The position numbers were made by a program, and so were the translations under genes. The notes beneath the pieces were generated by a model. That model made no database searches. It was given only the letters and a program-made list of their open reading frames with translations, and was not told the origin of the DNA. Positions 1-7,222 of a DNA stretch of 35,326 bases are shown in pieces; position 1 is the first letter of the stretch; each line of letters begins with the position of its first letter. Source of the stretch: an uncultured Prochlorococcus sp. (lineage in GTDB: Bacteria > Cyanobacteriota > Cyanobacteriia > PCC-6307 > Cyanobiaceae); contig CACPLK010000008.1 of assembly GCA_902634795.1 (NCBI GenBank), positions 1 through 35,326 of the forward strand, in the 5' to 3' direction.

Positions 1-194
1 GAAATATTTCCTTTCAGATGAAACTTAATTGCTTGATTAATTATTTGTTCTTTAGAAGCTTTAGAAAGAGTGTTAGTGATAATAGTAATATTTTCTTTAT
101 TTTCTTTATTTTCTTCTAAAGAAAATGGAACATTAAATGTTTTTATATCAATGAATTCATTCTTTCTTTGGTCTTGTTTGTCTGATTTTTCCAT
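1..194 (-). CDS. TPR-family protein, N-terminal part only (cut by window edge)
   Basis: Reading leftward from an ATG at 194-192 there is an open frame of 64 codons to the window edge. The protein begins MEKSDKQDQRKNE and contains IDIKTFNVPF and later SKEQIINQAIKFHLKGNIS. These match the N-terminal block of the TPR proteins at 1267 (TFTVPF, EQIIDQAFKFHSEGNI) and 34538 (TFTVPF, KEQIINQALLFHSQGNIS), so this is a third paralogue, oriented away from the other two. In this family the block precedes TPR repeats and often a C-terminal glycosyltransferase-like domain, which lie outside the window here. The exact role is unknown; protein or glycan modification is the usual guess. Confidence 0.8.
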   Translation of the reverse strand, partial: MEKSDKQDQRKNEFIDIKTFNVPFSLEENKENKENITIITNTLSKASKEQIINQAIKFHLKGNI

Positions 195-490
195 ATATTT
201 TATTTCAGTTAAAGAGACAATAAAATACGTACATATATATTTCCTTTATAAGTGATCAAGATCTATTAAATATTTCTTCTTAATACTTTGCGACTGCAAT
301 GCTTCAAATACTGCTTTTATCTATTGATCCATAACTCGCCATTATTATAGAGAAAGAAGCATTTAAACTATCTTGCAATCTATTTGCATCGACGTTAAAG
401 AAATGGGTCACTGCGAATATCGAAAGAAATAGCTCGTGATTTGGTTGGTTGAAGCCTTAGAACACAGTTTTCTAATAGTTACTCAAATTT

Positions 491-927
491 TTGACGATAA
501 CTAGTCCCTCTCTCAGTAAAGAAGAGGAGTCAACACAAAATCTAGTAACACCTCAACCAACTATTGCTGACGAACTTGATCCAAATGGCAAGAAAATAGA
601 TTCATCATTAAGCAACTACAAGAAACTCTAAAATCTAATGAATTAAAATTTCTAGGATTCTTACTTCCACAATTAGTTAAATCTGCATATAAGAACTATT
701 TCCCAGAAGATAAGAAACAAACGAACTTACAAAACTGGAAAAAGTTTGAACCACAACATCCCACGACCTTCTCAGAAATGTATCAGTTATTTTTTCTAAA
801 ATTTCTATCTGAATACTTCAAAGCATCTAAGTTTTGCAGTCTTAGGAGAACTCCATCCATATACGCTTTCTCTGTAGAGACGGTAACAAGTAAAGCTCCC
901 ATATATTGCCAACCACTAAACCACTAA
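491..927 (+). pseudogene. Frameshifted unknown ORF
   Basis: Two overlapping open frames read like one broken gene. The first (TTG at 491, stop at 629-631) gives LTITSPSLSKEEES... and TIADELDPNGKKID. The second is open from 580 to the stop at 925-927 and gives FIIKQLQETLKSNELKFLGF, then a Trp- and Phe-containing stretch, with no good start of its own. Moving from frame one to frame two near the AAAA run at 593-596 needs one extra base, so a one-base loss in a homopolymer would explain the break. I do not recognise the family. The last codons run into the CCACTAAA tandem repeat, so the original C-terminus may be lost. A chance open frame is possible. Confidence 0.4.
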
Positions 928-950
928 ACCACTAAACCACTAAACCACTA
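913..950 (+). repeat. 8-bp tandem repeat CCACTAAA, about 4.75 copies
   Basis: Units start at 913, 921, 929 and 937, with a partial unit (CCACTA) at 945-950. All full units are identical. The unit is not a multiple of three, so changes in copy number shift the frame of the ORF that ends inside it. Confidence 0.95.
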
Positions 951-1266
951 CCATAGGTAAGCAAATACCGACTAAAACGCAAGTATTCATTCTATCAGTG
1001 CCTTGATGATAATAATTTATTACCACTCAATGTCTCCTTGAGAATATTCATTAATATCCAATTCTACTATTCAGGTAATATTAACGAGATTTTCATGTCA
1101 AGCTTGGTTCAAGCTCATAGGAGGCTGTTATGAACTGAAAACTTCACAAAGATGACAATAACTTGGAGAAATCATGACAATTATTCTAAGAGACTGATGC
1201 TTAATCTAGCTATATATTTTAATAAAAAGGTTTTAGAATTAGCTGTACCATAGGACTAAAGTAAGA
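951..1266. other. Intergenic stretch without recognisable gene
   Basis: No convincing coding frame was seen. A short inverted repeat (AGCTTG-GTT-CAAGCT) lies near 1098-1112. It could be a hairpin but has no T-run after it. The 3' part is the presumed promoter and leader of the TPR gene at 1267. Confidence 0.4.
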
Positions 1267-1842
1267 ATGATGGAATCTGAAAACAAAAACGTCTCTGAGA
1301 TAGAAATCACAACATTTACAGTTCCATTTGCAATTGGAAAAATGAAAGAAAAGATTTCTATTTCAACTCAGAAACCTTCTCAAGAACAAATAATTGATCA
1401 AGCGTTCAAATTTCATTCGGAAGGGAACATTTTAGAAGCAGTAAAACTTTATGAATATTTCATTGATCAAGGTTACAGTGATCACAGAGTTTTTTCTAAT
1501 TATGGAGCCATTTTAAAACGTCTTGGCAAATTAGAAGAAGCAAAAATATCACTTCGTAAAGCAATTCAACTCAAACCTGATTTCGCTCCAGCTCATTCCA
1601 ATCTGGGAGCCATTTTAAAACGTCTTGACAAATTAGAAGAAGCAGAAATATCACTTCGTAAAGCAATTGAACTCGATACTGAGCTCGCTGATGCACATTA
1701 CAATCTTGGAGTGATTTTAAAACGTCTTGACAAATTAGAAGAAGCAGAAATATCACTTCGTAAAGCAATCCAACTCAAACCTGATTTCGCTCCAGCTCAT
1801 TCCAATCTAGAAAACATATTGAAAAAGCTTGGTAAACTATAA
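1267..1842 (+). CDS. Short TPR-repeat protein, probably truncated
   Basis: This 191-residue protein has the family N-terminal block (residues about 11-50: EIEITTFTVPF, then EQIIDQAFKFHSEGNILEAV) followed by TPR units of 34 residues, such as LRKAIQLKPDFAPAHSNLG and ILKRLDKLEEAEIS. The units are nearly identical at DNA level, with a period of 102 bp from about 1507 to 1816, which points to recent repeat expansion. It starts with ATGATG, and either Met is possible. The protein stops after NILKKLGKL. The equivalent position in the paralogue at 34538 reads GKLQ, with CAA where this gene has TAA, so a nonsense change may have removed further repeats and any C-terminal domain. TPRs mediate protein contacts; the partner is not known. 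Confidence 0.8.
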   Translation: MMESENKNVSEIEITTFTVPFAIGKMKEKISISTQKPSQEQIIDQAFKFHSEGNILEAVKLYEYFIDQGYSDHRVFSNYGAILKRLGKLEEAKISLRKAIQLKPDFAPAHSNLGAILKRLDKLEEAEISLRKAIELDTELADAHYNLGVILKRLDKLEEAEISLRKAIQLKPDFAPAHSNLENILKKLGKL

Positions 1843-1944
1843 AAAGTCTTGTGAAATAGGAATCACAAATGGTGTCAGGGACAATTGATAGTTGTATAAA
1901 AAAAATAATTCAATAGTAGAAAAATACCCATAGTGCCATTATTT

Positions 1945-2067
1945 GGCATGAATTATTGGTTAAATCAATTAAACAGCGGTGCTGAAACGAGATATGAAGT
2001 TCTTCTAGATTTCTCTGAATCAGCTGAGAATAAAGCGCTCTTTACAGACATGACAGGTTTTGGATAA
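1945..2067 (+). pseudogene. Orphan C-terminal fragment of a DUF4214 protein
   Basis: The frame reads GMNYWLNQLNSG, then YEVLLDFSESAENKALF and ends TDMTGFG-stop. It aligns with the C-terminus of the DUF4214 protein at 3723-5357 (GYNYWVGQLKNG, LLLGFAESTENQTLF, SEVTGLY-stop). No start or N-terminal DUF4214 half is present upstream. It is the remnant of a second, diverged DUF4214 gene, left between the TPR gene and the membrane protein gene. Confidence 0.75.
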
Positions 2068-2284
2068 TCACCTCAATACCCAGCACAAATTTCTTCACTC
2101 TCATTACTCATAGAACCACCACTCATTTAACCCCATACGCCGCTTCTATATAGCTATTAAAAGAGAAGAAACAACAACCTACTACCTCAAAGAAATCAAG
2201 TCACAACAGTCTTGATTGGGTAGAGAAAGAACTTTTGGAAGTACGAGCATTTGATATGGGAATTCGAATAAAATAATTAAAAAG

Positions 2285-3643
2285 TTAATCTTTACAGAGT
2301 GTTAGACCATTATCCCAATAAGAACATTTCCAATCTAACTTCTCCACTATCTCTATTGCTTTAGTTTGTAATTTTGAGCTAGATCCTGATCCTCCAGGGT
2401 CTTTTGGGTTAATCAATATACTATTAAAGTCATAAAAATTGTTATAGATATGTTTTTGTTGAAGAATATCAACTGATTCTCGATGAGTTAAATGAGGTGC
2501 TAAGTAATTTGTAGTCAATACTCTATCAGTAGGTTCTATCAATTCTCGAGCAGTGTTCAGAATTAAAACATCTGGCAACCTTCTAAGATACTTTCCAGCA
2601 AAATAACCAGGCTTAGCGAATGATGCCCAACAAAAACTCAAGAGAAGTAACCTTCGCCATGGCAACTTCATATTTTTTTGCTCGCTTAATCCATCAATGG
2701 CAGCCACAACAAAAATGACAGCCAAAGGTAAATTATAGTGATATATGAGATTTCGCTGAGTTGCTGATTCGGATAAAATATTTACAACGATCAGAGGAAC
2801 TGCAGATAATAAAATTGGTATTGATGATTTCCTCCAGAATAAAAAAGTCGATATACAGATAAACAAAATATATTCAGGTAAAGATGGCCAATCAATGATC
2901 GATAATAGTTTCGATGGTTGAAATAAAATACTTAATACAACACTAGACATATTATCTCCAAGTGCACTAAATCTTGCTAACGCAGCAGGACCAGCTTGAT
3001 CATTAAATAATGGAAAAATAAATTCACTTAACGTAAATATCCAACCAGTTCCAATTCCTATCGCTAATAGTCCCCATTTGTAATTCTTTAAAGCGATTTC
3101 TGTCAAACCTAATCCTAATATCAGAAGAGAATATCCATCTCTACAGCCAAGGATCCAGAAAATACAACTCAACCAAATAAATCTTCGTTTTTCTCGACTT
3201 GCCCATATTGCAAGAGCAAAGGCTGGCATGGCCCAAACATCAGGATGAAAATCCCATAAATTAGTATTAAATACTTGAGGTTGTAAAAACCAAAGTAAAG
3301 GAACTACACCGATAAACCTTAGGGGTAATGATTTCTGTTTCCAAATTTTAATTAGAGGTAATGCAGTAAATGACAGAGAGAAAGCCTGAGTCGCTAACAA
3401 CCAATTAACACTGGGGAGCATCCAATATAAAAAGCCTGCAAAGTAAAACAGATAGGCACCATGATTACCAATATGGTGAAGATCTAAAAGCGTTGACTTG
3501 GCTTCTAGACCGCGACTAATTAACCATGCAACTTGATCATATATTCCAAGATCAAAAGCAGTGCTCTGATAAGCATAATGCCTAAAAGCAGAACAACCCC
3601 ATAAAAAAAAACCTATTACTAGGCTCAGCAATGGTAGAGCCAT
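2285..3643 (-). CDS. DUF2079 family polytopic membrane protein
   Basis: The 452-residue protein has many hydrophobic segments from residue 1 onward, consistent with about ten membrane helices, and a soluble C-terminal tail of roughly 80 residues. The N-terminal block YQSTAFDLGIYDQVAWLISR is the hallmark of DUF2079 predicted membrane proteins, which are distantly related to GT-C type glycosyltransferases. From this I infer a lipid-linked sugar transfer role at the plasma membrane, but no catalytic residues were verified. The gene has no close operon partner: its neighbours are a DUF4214 fragment and a divergent DUF4214 gene that starts 79 bp away, so the two share a promoter region. Its location suggests cell-surface modification, a common theme in picocyanobacterial islands. 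Confidence 0.75.
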   Translation of the reverse strand: MALPLLSLVIGFFLWGCSAFRHYAYQSTAFDLGIYDQVAWLISRGLEAKSTLLDLHHIGNHGAYLFYFAGFLYWMLPSVNWLLATQAFSLSFTALPLIKIWKQKSLPLRFIGVVPLLWFLQPQVFNTNLWDFHPDVWAMPAFALAIWASREKRRFIWLSCIFWILGCRDGYSLLILGLGLTEIALKNYKWGLLAIGIGTGWIFTLSEFIFPLFNDQAGPAALARFSALGDNMSSVVLSILFQPSKLLSIIDWPSLPEYILFICISTFLFWRKSSIPILLSAVPLIVVNILSESATQRNLIYHYNLPLAVIFVVAAIDGLSEQKNMKLPWRRLLLLSFCWASFAKPGYFAGKYLRRLPDVLILNTARELIEPTDRVLTTNYLAPHLTHRESVDILQQKHIYNNFYDFNSILINPKDPGGSGSSSKLQTKAIEIVEKLDWKCSYWDNGLTLCKD

Positions 3644-3722
3644 AAAAGATATAACTGTATATTTAATATATAAGATCTAGCACTAAATCTTATATATTAA
3701 AAAAAGAAATTTTGAAAGCAAT

Positions 3723-5357
3723 ATGCCTCAAAATAAACCTCCTATTCTCTTGAAAAACCCTCCTGCATCTATGCCGGCAGCGGGTACAAAAGATTATGAA
3801 TTGCTTTTAGAAGAAACAGGTGGTGCTGCAGCTAATGAAGGGTTTAACTACGAATTACATATTGCTGCAACTCGACCAAAATCTGACCCAACTCCAACGC
3901 CCGAACCAACTCCAAAGGCAAAGGACCCAATGGTTCGAGTCTATATTTCTGAAGTAGAAAGTGGAAATGAATTAATTACACCACAGAAAGGAACACTTGC
4001 TTATCAACAACTTTTAGAAGAAACAGATGGTGCTGCAGCTAATGAAGGGTTTAACTATGAAGCTCATTTAGCTGCAACTGGACAAGTTCTATTCGCAGAT
4101 GATGATCCACGATCCAGCCAATATGCTGATACTCCAGGATATGCAGGAAATAGGGCTAACCAGGATGATCTTTTATATATGCCAAATATTGATAACTCTA
4201 CTCCTGACCCAACTCCAACGCCCGAACCAACTCCAAAGGCAAAGGACCCAATGGTTCGAGTCTATATTTCTGAAGTAGAAAGTGGAAATGAATTAATTAC
4301 ACCACAGAAAGGAACACTTGCTTATCAACAACTTTTAGAAGAAACAGATGGTGCTGCAGCTAATGAAGGGTTTAACTATGAAGCTCATTTAGCTGCAACT
4401 GGACAAGTTCTATTCGCAGATGATGATCCACGATCCAGCCAATATGCTGATACTCCAGGATATGCAGGAAATAGGGCTAACCAGGATGATCTTTTATATA
4501 TGCCAAATATTGTGCAGGAAGACACAAAGACAGATACACCAAAAGAGAATAAACCACTTATCTATGAAGGGACAGATGCGTTAGGCAACACAATTGCACC
4601 AGTTTATTTACTTAAGGCTCCTACAGAAATGCCTAAAAAGGGGACAGAAGAATATGAATTACTAGAAAAAGAGATTGGCACTGAAATTCCTGAAGGATTT
4701 AATTATATAGCTCATATAGCAGCTACTCGTAAACCAAAAGATTATCCAGATTGGCTCGATCCAGTAGTCGATATTGATGATCGTTGGGTTGACCCTAGCA
4801 AGCTAAATACATCTAAAACTTATGAAAAAGAATTAGAAGAATACTCGTTCTTCAGAAGAAGTGATGGATCCATTGAAATCAAAACAGAAGAAGGTTTTGA
4901 TGAAATCACTGGTATCCCAAAACTTCAATTTGCAGATAAAGCTGTGAGTGCCATTGCTGAAATAGAAGCAACCTTTGATCAAATCAAAGCAAAAGACGAT
5001 GTCACAGGAAAAATGTTCCGCGTTTATAACGCTGCCTTCAATCGATTCCCTGATTCAGATGGACTTGAGTACTGGATTGAAAAAAATGGATCAGGAGAAA
5101 ACACAGAAAGGCAAGTAGCAGAGTCATTCTTAGCCTCAAATGAATTCAAAGAAAAATATGGAGAAGATGTCTCAAATGAACAATATGTGAAAACGCTTTA
5201 TCAAAATATTCTTGATAGAGAACCAGATCTAGAGGGATATAACTACTGGGTTGGACAACTCAAAAATGGAATTGAAGATAGAAGTGAATTACTTTTAGGG
5301 TTTGCAGAATCCACTGAGAACCAGACCCTTTTCAGTGAGGTTACAGGTTTATACTGA
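3723..5357 (+). CDS. DUF4214 protein with four EGFNY-repeat modules
   Basis: This 544-residue, acidic protein has no signal peptide. Residues about 8-50, 72-119, 179-226 and 294-335 each carry a module with the pattern GT..Y..LLEE..G....EGFNY..H.AAT. The modules are joined by Pro/Thr linkers (DPTPTPEPTPKAKDP). The second and third modules, with linkers, are identical because of a perfect 309-bp duplication. Residues about 430-540 form a DUF4214 domain (VYNAAFNRFPDSDGLEYW, ILDREPDLEGYNYWVGQL, ending SEVTGLY). DUF4214 occurs at the C-terminus of many exported or surface proteins. Absence of a signal peptide would fit type I secretion, but that is inference. I do not recognise the repeated module. 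Confidence 0.75.
   Translation: MPQNKPPILLKNPPASMPAAGTKDYELLLEETGGAAANEGFNYELHIAATRPKSDPTPTPEPTPKAKDPMVRVYISEVESGNELITPQKGTLAYQQLLEETDGAAANEGFNYEAHLAATGQVLFADDDPRSSQYADTPGYAGNRANQDDLLYMPNIDNSTPDPTPTPEPTPKAKDPMVRVYISEVESGNELITPQKGTLAYQQLLEETDGAAANEGFNYEAHLAATGQVLFADDDPRSSQYADTPGYAGNRANQDDLLYMPNIVQEDTKTDTPKENKPLIYEGTDALGNTIAPVYLLKAPTEMPKKGTEEYELLEKEIGTEIPEGFNYIAHIAATRKPKDYPDWLDPVVDIDDRWVDPSKLNTSKTYEKELEEYSFFRRSDGSIEIKTEEGFDEITGIPKLQFADKAVSAIAEIEATFDQIKAKDDVTGKMFRVYNAAFNRFPDSDGLEYWIEKNGSGENTERQVAESFLASNEFKEKYGEDVSNEQYVKTLYQNILDREPDLEGYNYWVGQLKNGIEDRSELLLGFAESTENQTLFSEVTGLY
3883..4512 (+). repeat. Perfect 309-bp direct duplication, period 321 bp
   Basis: Copies lie at 3883-4191 and 4204-4512 and I found no difference between them by eye. 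They are separated by 12 bp of non-repeated sequence, and the frame is kept (321 = 107 codons). The lack of synonymous differences indicates a very recent duplication or ongoing gene conversion. Confidence 0.92.
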
Positions 5358-5458
5358 TTATTTAATTCACAAATAACTTAAAAGTAGTACTAAAAAAATA
5401 TATATTTAGTATCTAGACATGAACCACGGTTCACCTCTTGAGGTTTAAAAAAGTAACA

Positions 5459-5805
5459 TCACACTTTTAAAAAATCTACATCACACTTAGGTCACACTTT
5501 CAAAGGTCCGTATTAAAGGCCCTTCAAATCCATTGATATAACTTATGTGTCTAGTATCACACTTTAGGTCGTATAGGCACTATTGATACGTATATTCTTG
5601 ATTCTTATTTCGTACATATAAATTACCCCTTTTATATCAGTACTTTTTAAGACTTTTCTTAGTCACAAGTTAGTCACAATACCTTTCATTTTAGTCACAT
5701 TTCCTACCAGAGGAGAAAACTAAAAGATCACACTCCAGTCATTGCAGTTAATTACACACTGAAAGAAAAGGTTCGCATACAACAAGTAATCACAAAATGG
5801 TCACA
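5459..5805 (+). promoter_or_regulatory. Cluster of ten TCACA motifs (candidate integrase arm sites)
   Basis: TCACA starts at 5459, 5481, 5492, 5557, 5663, 5674, 5695, 5728, 5790 and 5801, all on the + strand. Three pairs are spaced by exactly 11 bp (5481/5492, 5663/5674, 5790/5801), about one helical turn. A pair with the same spacing occurs at the other end of the element (13240/13251). Several are extended to TCACACTT or TTAGTCACA. Tyrosine integrases of the lambda type bind short repeated arm sites around the core; this role here is inference. The gap 5358-5852 contains no other gene that I can see. Confidence 0.6.
5564..5588 (-). other. attL: Left attachment core: free copy of ArgJ C-terminal codons
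   Basis: Read on the minus strand this gives CGT ATC AAT AGT GCC TAT ACG ACC TAA (from 5590 down to 5564), i.e. RINSAYTT-stop, against HINADYTT-stop at the end of argJ. The 24 bases 5565-5588 match 13327-13350 at 19 positions, including TAGGTCGT at one side and ATTGATA at the other. Such a displaced gene tail is what site-specific integration into the 3' end of a gene leaves behind. Confidence 0.75.
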
Positions 5806-5852
5806 TCTTTAGAAAAGTGCGTATTAATAGAAAGCACTGTTCAAATCATCAA

Positions 5853-6182
5853 GTGAAAAAATACATTCTTCATTTAATACTTCTTACCAGTTGCATTGGA
5901 GGTGGAGTTCTTGCAGGACAAATGTTCCGTGCAGGAGGAAGTGGTAGTTCTTGTCCTTCAGGTAGTCAATATAAAGGGAATGGGTTTTGCAGTTCAAATG
6001 ACAATAAACAATTCTTTCGTGCTGGCGGCAGTGGTAGTTCTTGTCCTTCAGGTAGTCAGTACAAAGGGAGTGGGTTCTGCAAATCAAATGACTACAAACA
6101 ATTCTTCCCTGCAGGAGGGAGTGGATCCTCTTGCCCCTCTGGTAGTCAATACAAAGGGAATGGGTTCTGCCGAAGCAACTAA
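5853..6182 (+). CDS. Small secreted protein with three Cys-pair repeats
   Basis: I prefer the GTG at 5853, which gives a signal peptide (KKYILHLILLTSC, then GGGVLAG); an upstream in-frame GTG at 5817 would add 12 residues. The mature part is three near-identical 30-residue units, each with AGGSGSSCPSGSQYKG followed by GFC. Each unit thus has two cysteines 12 residues apart, which could form one small disulfide loop. The units are also near-identical at DNA level (period about 90 bp, 5927-6180). I do not recognise the family; exported structural peptide, toxin or adhesin are all possible. The gene ends 3 bp from the convergent gene at 6186. Being the first gene inside the left end of the element, it is likely cargo. 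Confidence 0.65.
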   Translation: MKKYILHLILLTSCIGGGVLAGQMFRAGGSGSSCPSGSQYKGNGFCSSNDNKQFFRAGGSGSSCPSGSQYKGSGFCKSNDYKQFFPAGGSGSSCPSGSQYKGNGFCRSN

Positions 6183-6185
6183 GTT

Positions 6186-6443
6186 CTAGCAATCTGTCTG
6201 GAGATCTGCTCTAACCCTTTCTGCTAAATAATCAGGAAGACTTTTAAGACCACTCTCTAGACCTTCTTCGGTGATCTCATTATCTTTGTAGAGATTATGA
6301 AGAGCGTTCGCCAGCATGATATTGATACCTCCTTCTACTAATTGCTTCTTTGTTTTTTCCTCAAGAATTGCTGAAGCAACTACATCTAGTTTCCACGAGT
6401 ACTCATCTGTAAGACGGATATATTCTTCAGAGATCACCTTCAT
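6186..6443 (-). CDS. Hypothetical protein, 85 aa, last gene of a small operon
   Basis: The protein is mostly helical in appearance and begins MKVISEEYIRLTDEYSWKLD; it has no Cys motif or membrane segment that suggests a role, apart from a lone C-terminal Cys. Its ATG overlaps the stop of the upstream 41-residue gene (ATGA), and a GGGAAG ribosome site lies 6 bases upstream. This tight coupling supports it being real. Function unknown; it belongs to the three-gene unit 6753-6186. Confidence 0.65.
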   Translation of the reverse strand: MKVISEEYIRLTDEYSWKLDVVASAILEEKTKKQLVEGGINIMLANALHNLYKDNEITEEGLESGLKSLPDYLAERVRADLQTDC

Positions 6444-6565
6444 TTTTTCTTCCCATATTCAGCACTTATTAAGTCACCTAAAAAATTCTCTGGTTTTTTC
6501 TTTGCCGCTTTTGAGAGTTCAATCAACATCTGGTAATAAACAGCACCCAATTTAACTTGTTTCAT
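6440..6565 (-). CDS. Small hypothetical protein, 41 aa, mid-operon
   Basis: The frame starts with ATG at 6565-6563, just 2 bases after the stop of the RHH-like gene, and ends in the ATGA overlap with the 85-residue gene. The product begins MKQVKLGAVYYQMLIELSKA and ends with Lys-rich ISAEYGKKK. It is short, basic and probably helical. Position between two genes with translational coupling is the main evidence for it. No family recognised. Confidence 0.6.
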   Translation of the reverse strand: MKQVKLGAVYYQMLIELSKAAKKKPENFLGDLISAEYGKKK

Positions 6566-6567
6566 AT

Positions 6568-6753
6568 TCACACCAATTGAAGTTTCGATTGTTGTCTGGC
6601 ATTGAAGTAGAACTTGATTGCATCCTTATGAACATCACTTCTACTCTTCCCCGTTTCATCCATTAACTGATGCTCAAGAGGAATGATCTTGCTTGTCTCT
6701 CCTTTTCGATAGTGACAACAGAAGGTTTGCTTTAGAGGTCTAAACTTCGCCAT
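6568..6753 (-). CDS. Ribbon-helix-helix-like small DNA-binding protein
   Basis: The 61-residue protein has the C-terminal half IIPLEHQLMDETGKSRSD followed by VHKDAIKFYFN. This resembles the helix-helix part of CopG/Arc-type ribbon-helix-helix proteins, where a TGKSRS-like turn precedes the second helix. The N-terminus (MAKFRPLKQTFCCHYRKGET) is basic with adjacent Cys residues. It is first in a three-gene operon with genes of 41 and 85 residues, so it may regulate that unit. The fold assignment rests on motif resemblance only. Confidence 0.55.
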   Translation of the reverse strand: MAKFRPLKQTFCCHYRKGETSKIIPLEHQLMDETGKSRSDVHKDAIKFYFNARQQSKLQLV

Positions 6754-7197
6754 AGTTTCTGAATAGGTTCTATATGGATCGTGACTATTTAGGTTCTGGT
6801 GGGATTAAAAGAGTCTTATAGTCAACGCTCTTAAATAGCGAAAGGAAACAAAGACACCTACATTCTTTAGACCATTCTTTGATTGAATCCCTTCGGGATT
6901 GCTCACTTCGTTCGCCTTATCAGTTATTTGTTATTTAGTTGGTGAAAAACTAGATATAAAAACCCTTCAAACCTTACAAAGTTATTTATAAGTTTCTATA
7001 TTTTGACTCTATTCTTCCTATAGACACTTGAAAAAGTTTAGAGAACTTACGTGCATAAAATTTTCTGAAAAAATTTTTTAGGATTTTTATTAATATCAAG
7101 GAAATCTCCAATCGCTTAGATAAAGGTGCTTTTTTATATACGAGGATTAAACACTGCCACTAAGACATACAAAAGGGGGGTCGCTTAAAGTGTTCCT
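6754..7197. other. Divergent intergenic region inside the element
   Basis: About 440 bp separate the RHH-like operon from the acidic protein gene. It is AT-rich and must hold promoters for both. A hairpin AATCCC-TTC-GGGATT lies at 6886-6900. No further coding frame was convincing. Confidence 0.4.
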
Positions 7198-7222
7198 ATG
7201 GTGTACATAACTTGTTCACCAT
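7198..7222. promoter_or_regulatory. Palindromic operator or hairpin over a start codon
   Basis: Arms ATGGTGTACA (7198-7207) and TGTTCACCAT (7213-7222) are inverted with nine of ten matching pairs around TAACT. The right arm includes the first two bases of the ATG at 7221. It could be a repressor site or, in the RNA, a hairpin hiding the start codon. Confidence 0.55.

Noticed and set aside
70-255. 61-residue + strand open frame
   Set aside because: It is antisense to the N-terminal part of the TPR paralogue on the minus strand, which has clear family similarity.
913-950. Short direct repeats as a CRISPR array
   Set aside because: Units are 8 bp and adjacent, without spacers or cas genes.
5817-6182. 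Double-glycine leader peptide (prochlorosin-like) reading of the Cys-repeat protein
   Set aside because: The N-terminus is a hydrophobic Sec-type signal, and the repeated core lacks the Ser/Thr-Cys arrangement of lanthipeptide cores.
5884-6192. Long open frames on the minus strand and in another + frame over the Cys-repeat gene
   Set aside because: They are products of the 90-bp repeat; only the frame with signal peptide and Cys pairs gives a sensible protein.
7212-7220. TTG start for the acidic protein
   Set aside because: The ATG three codons later is a stronger start and coincides with the palindrome.
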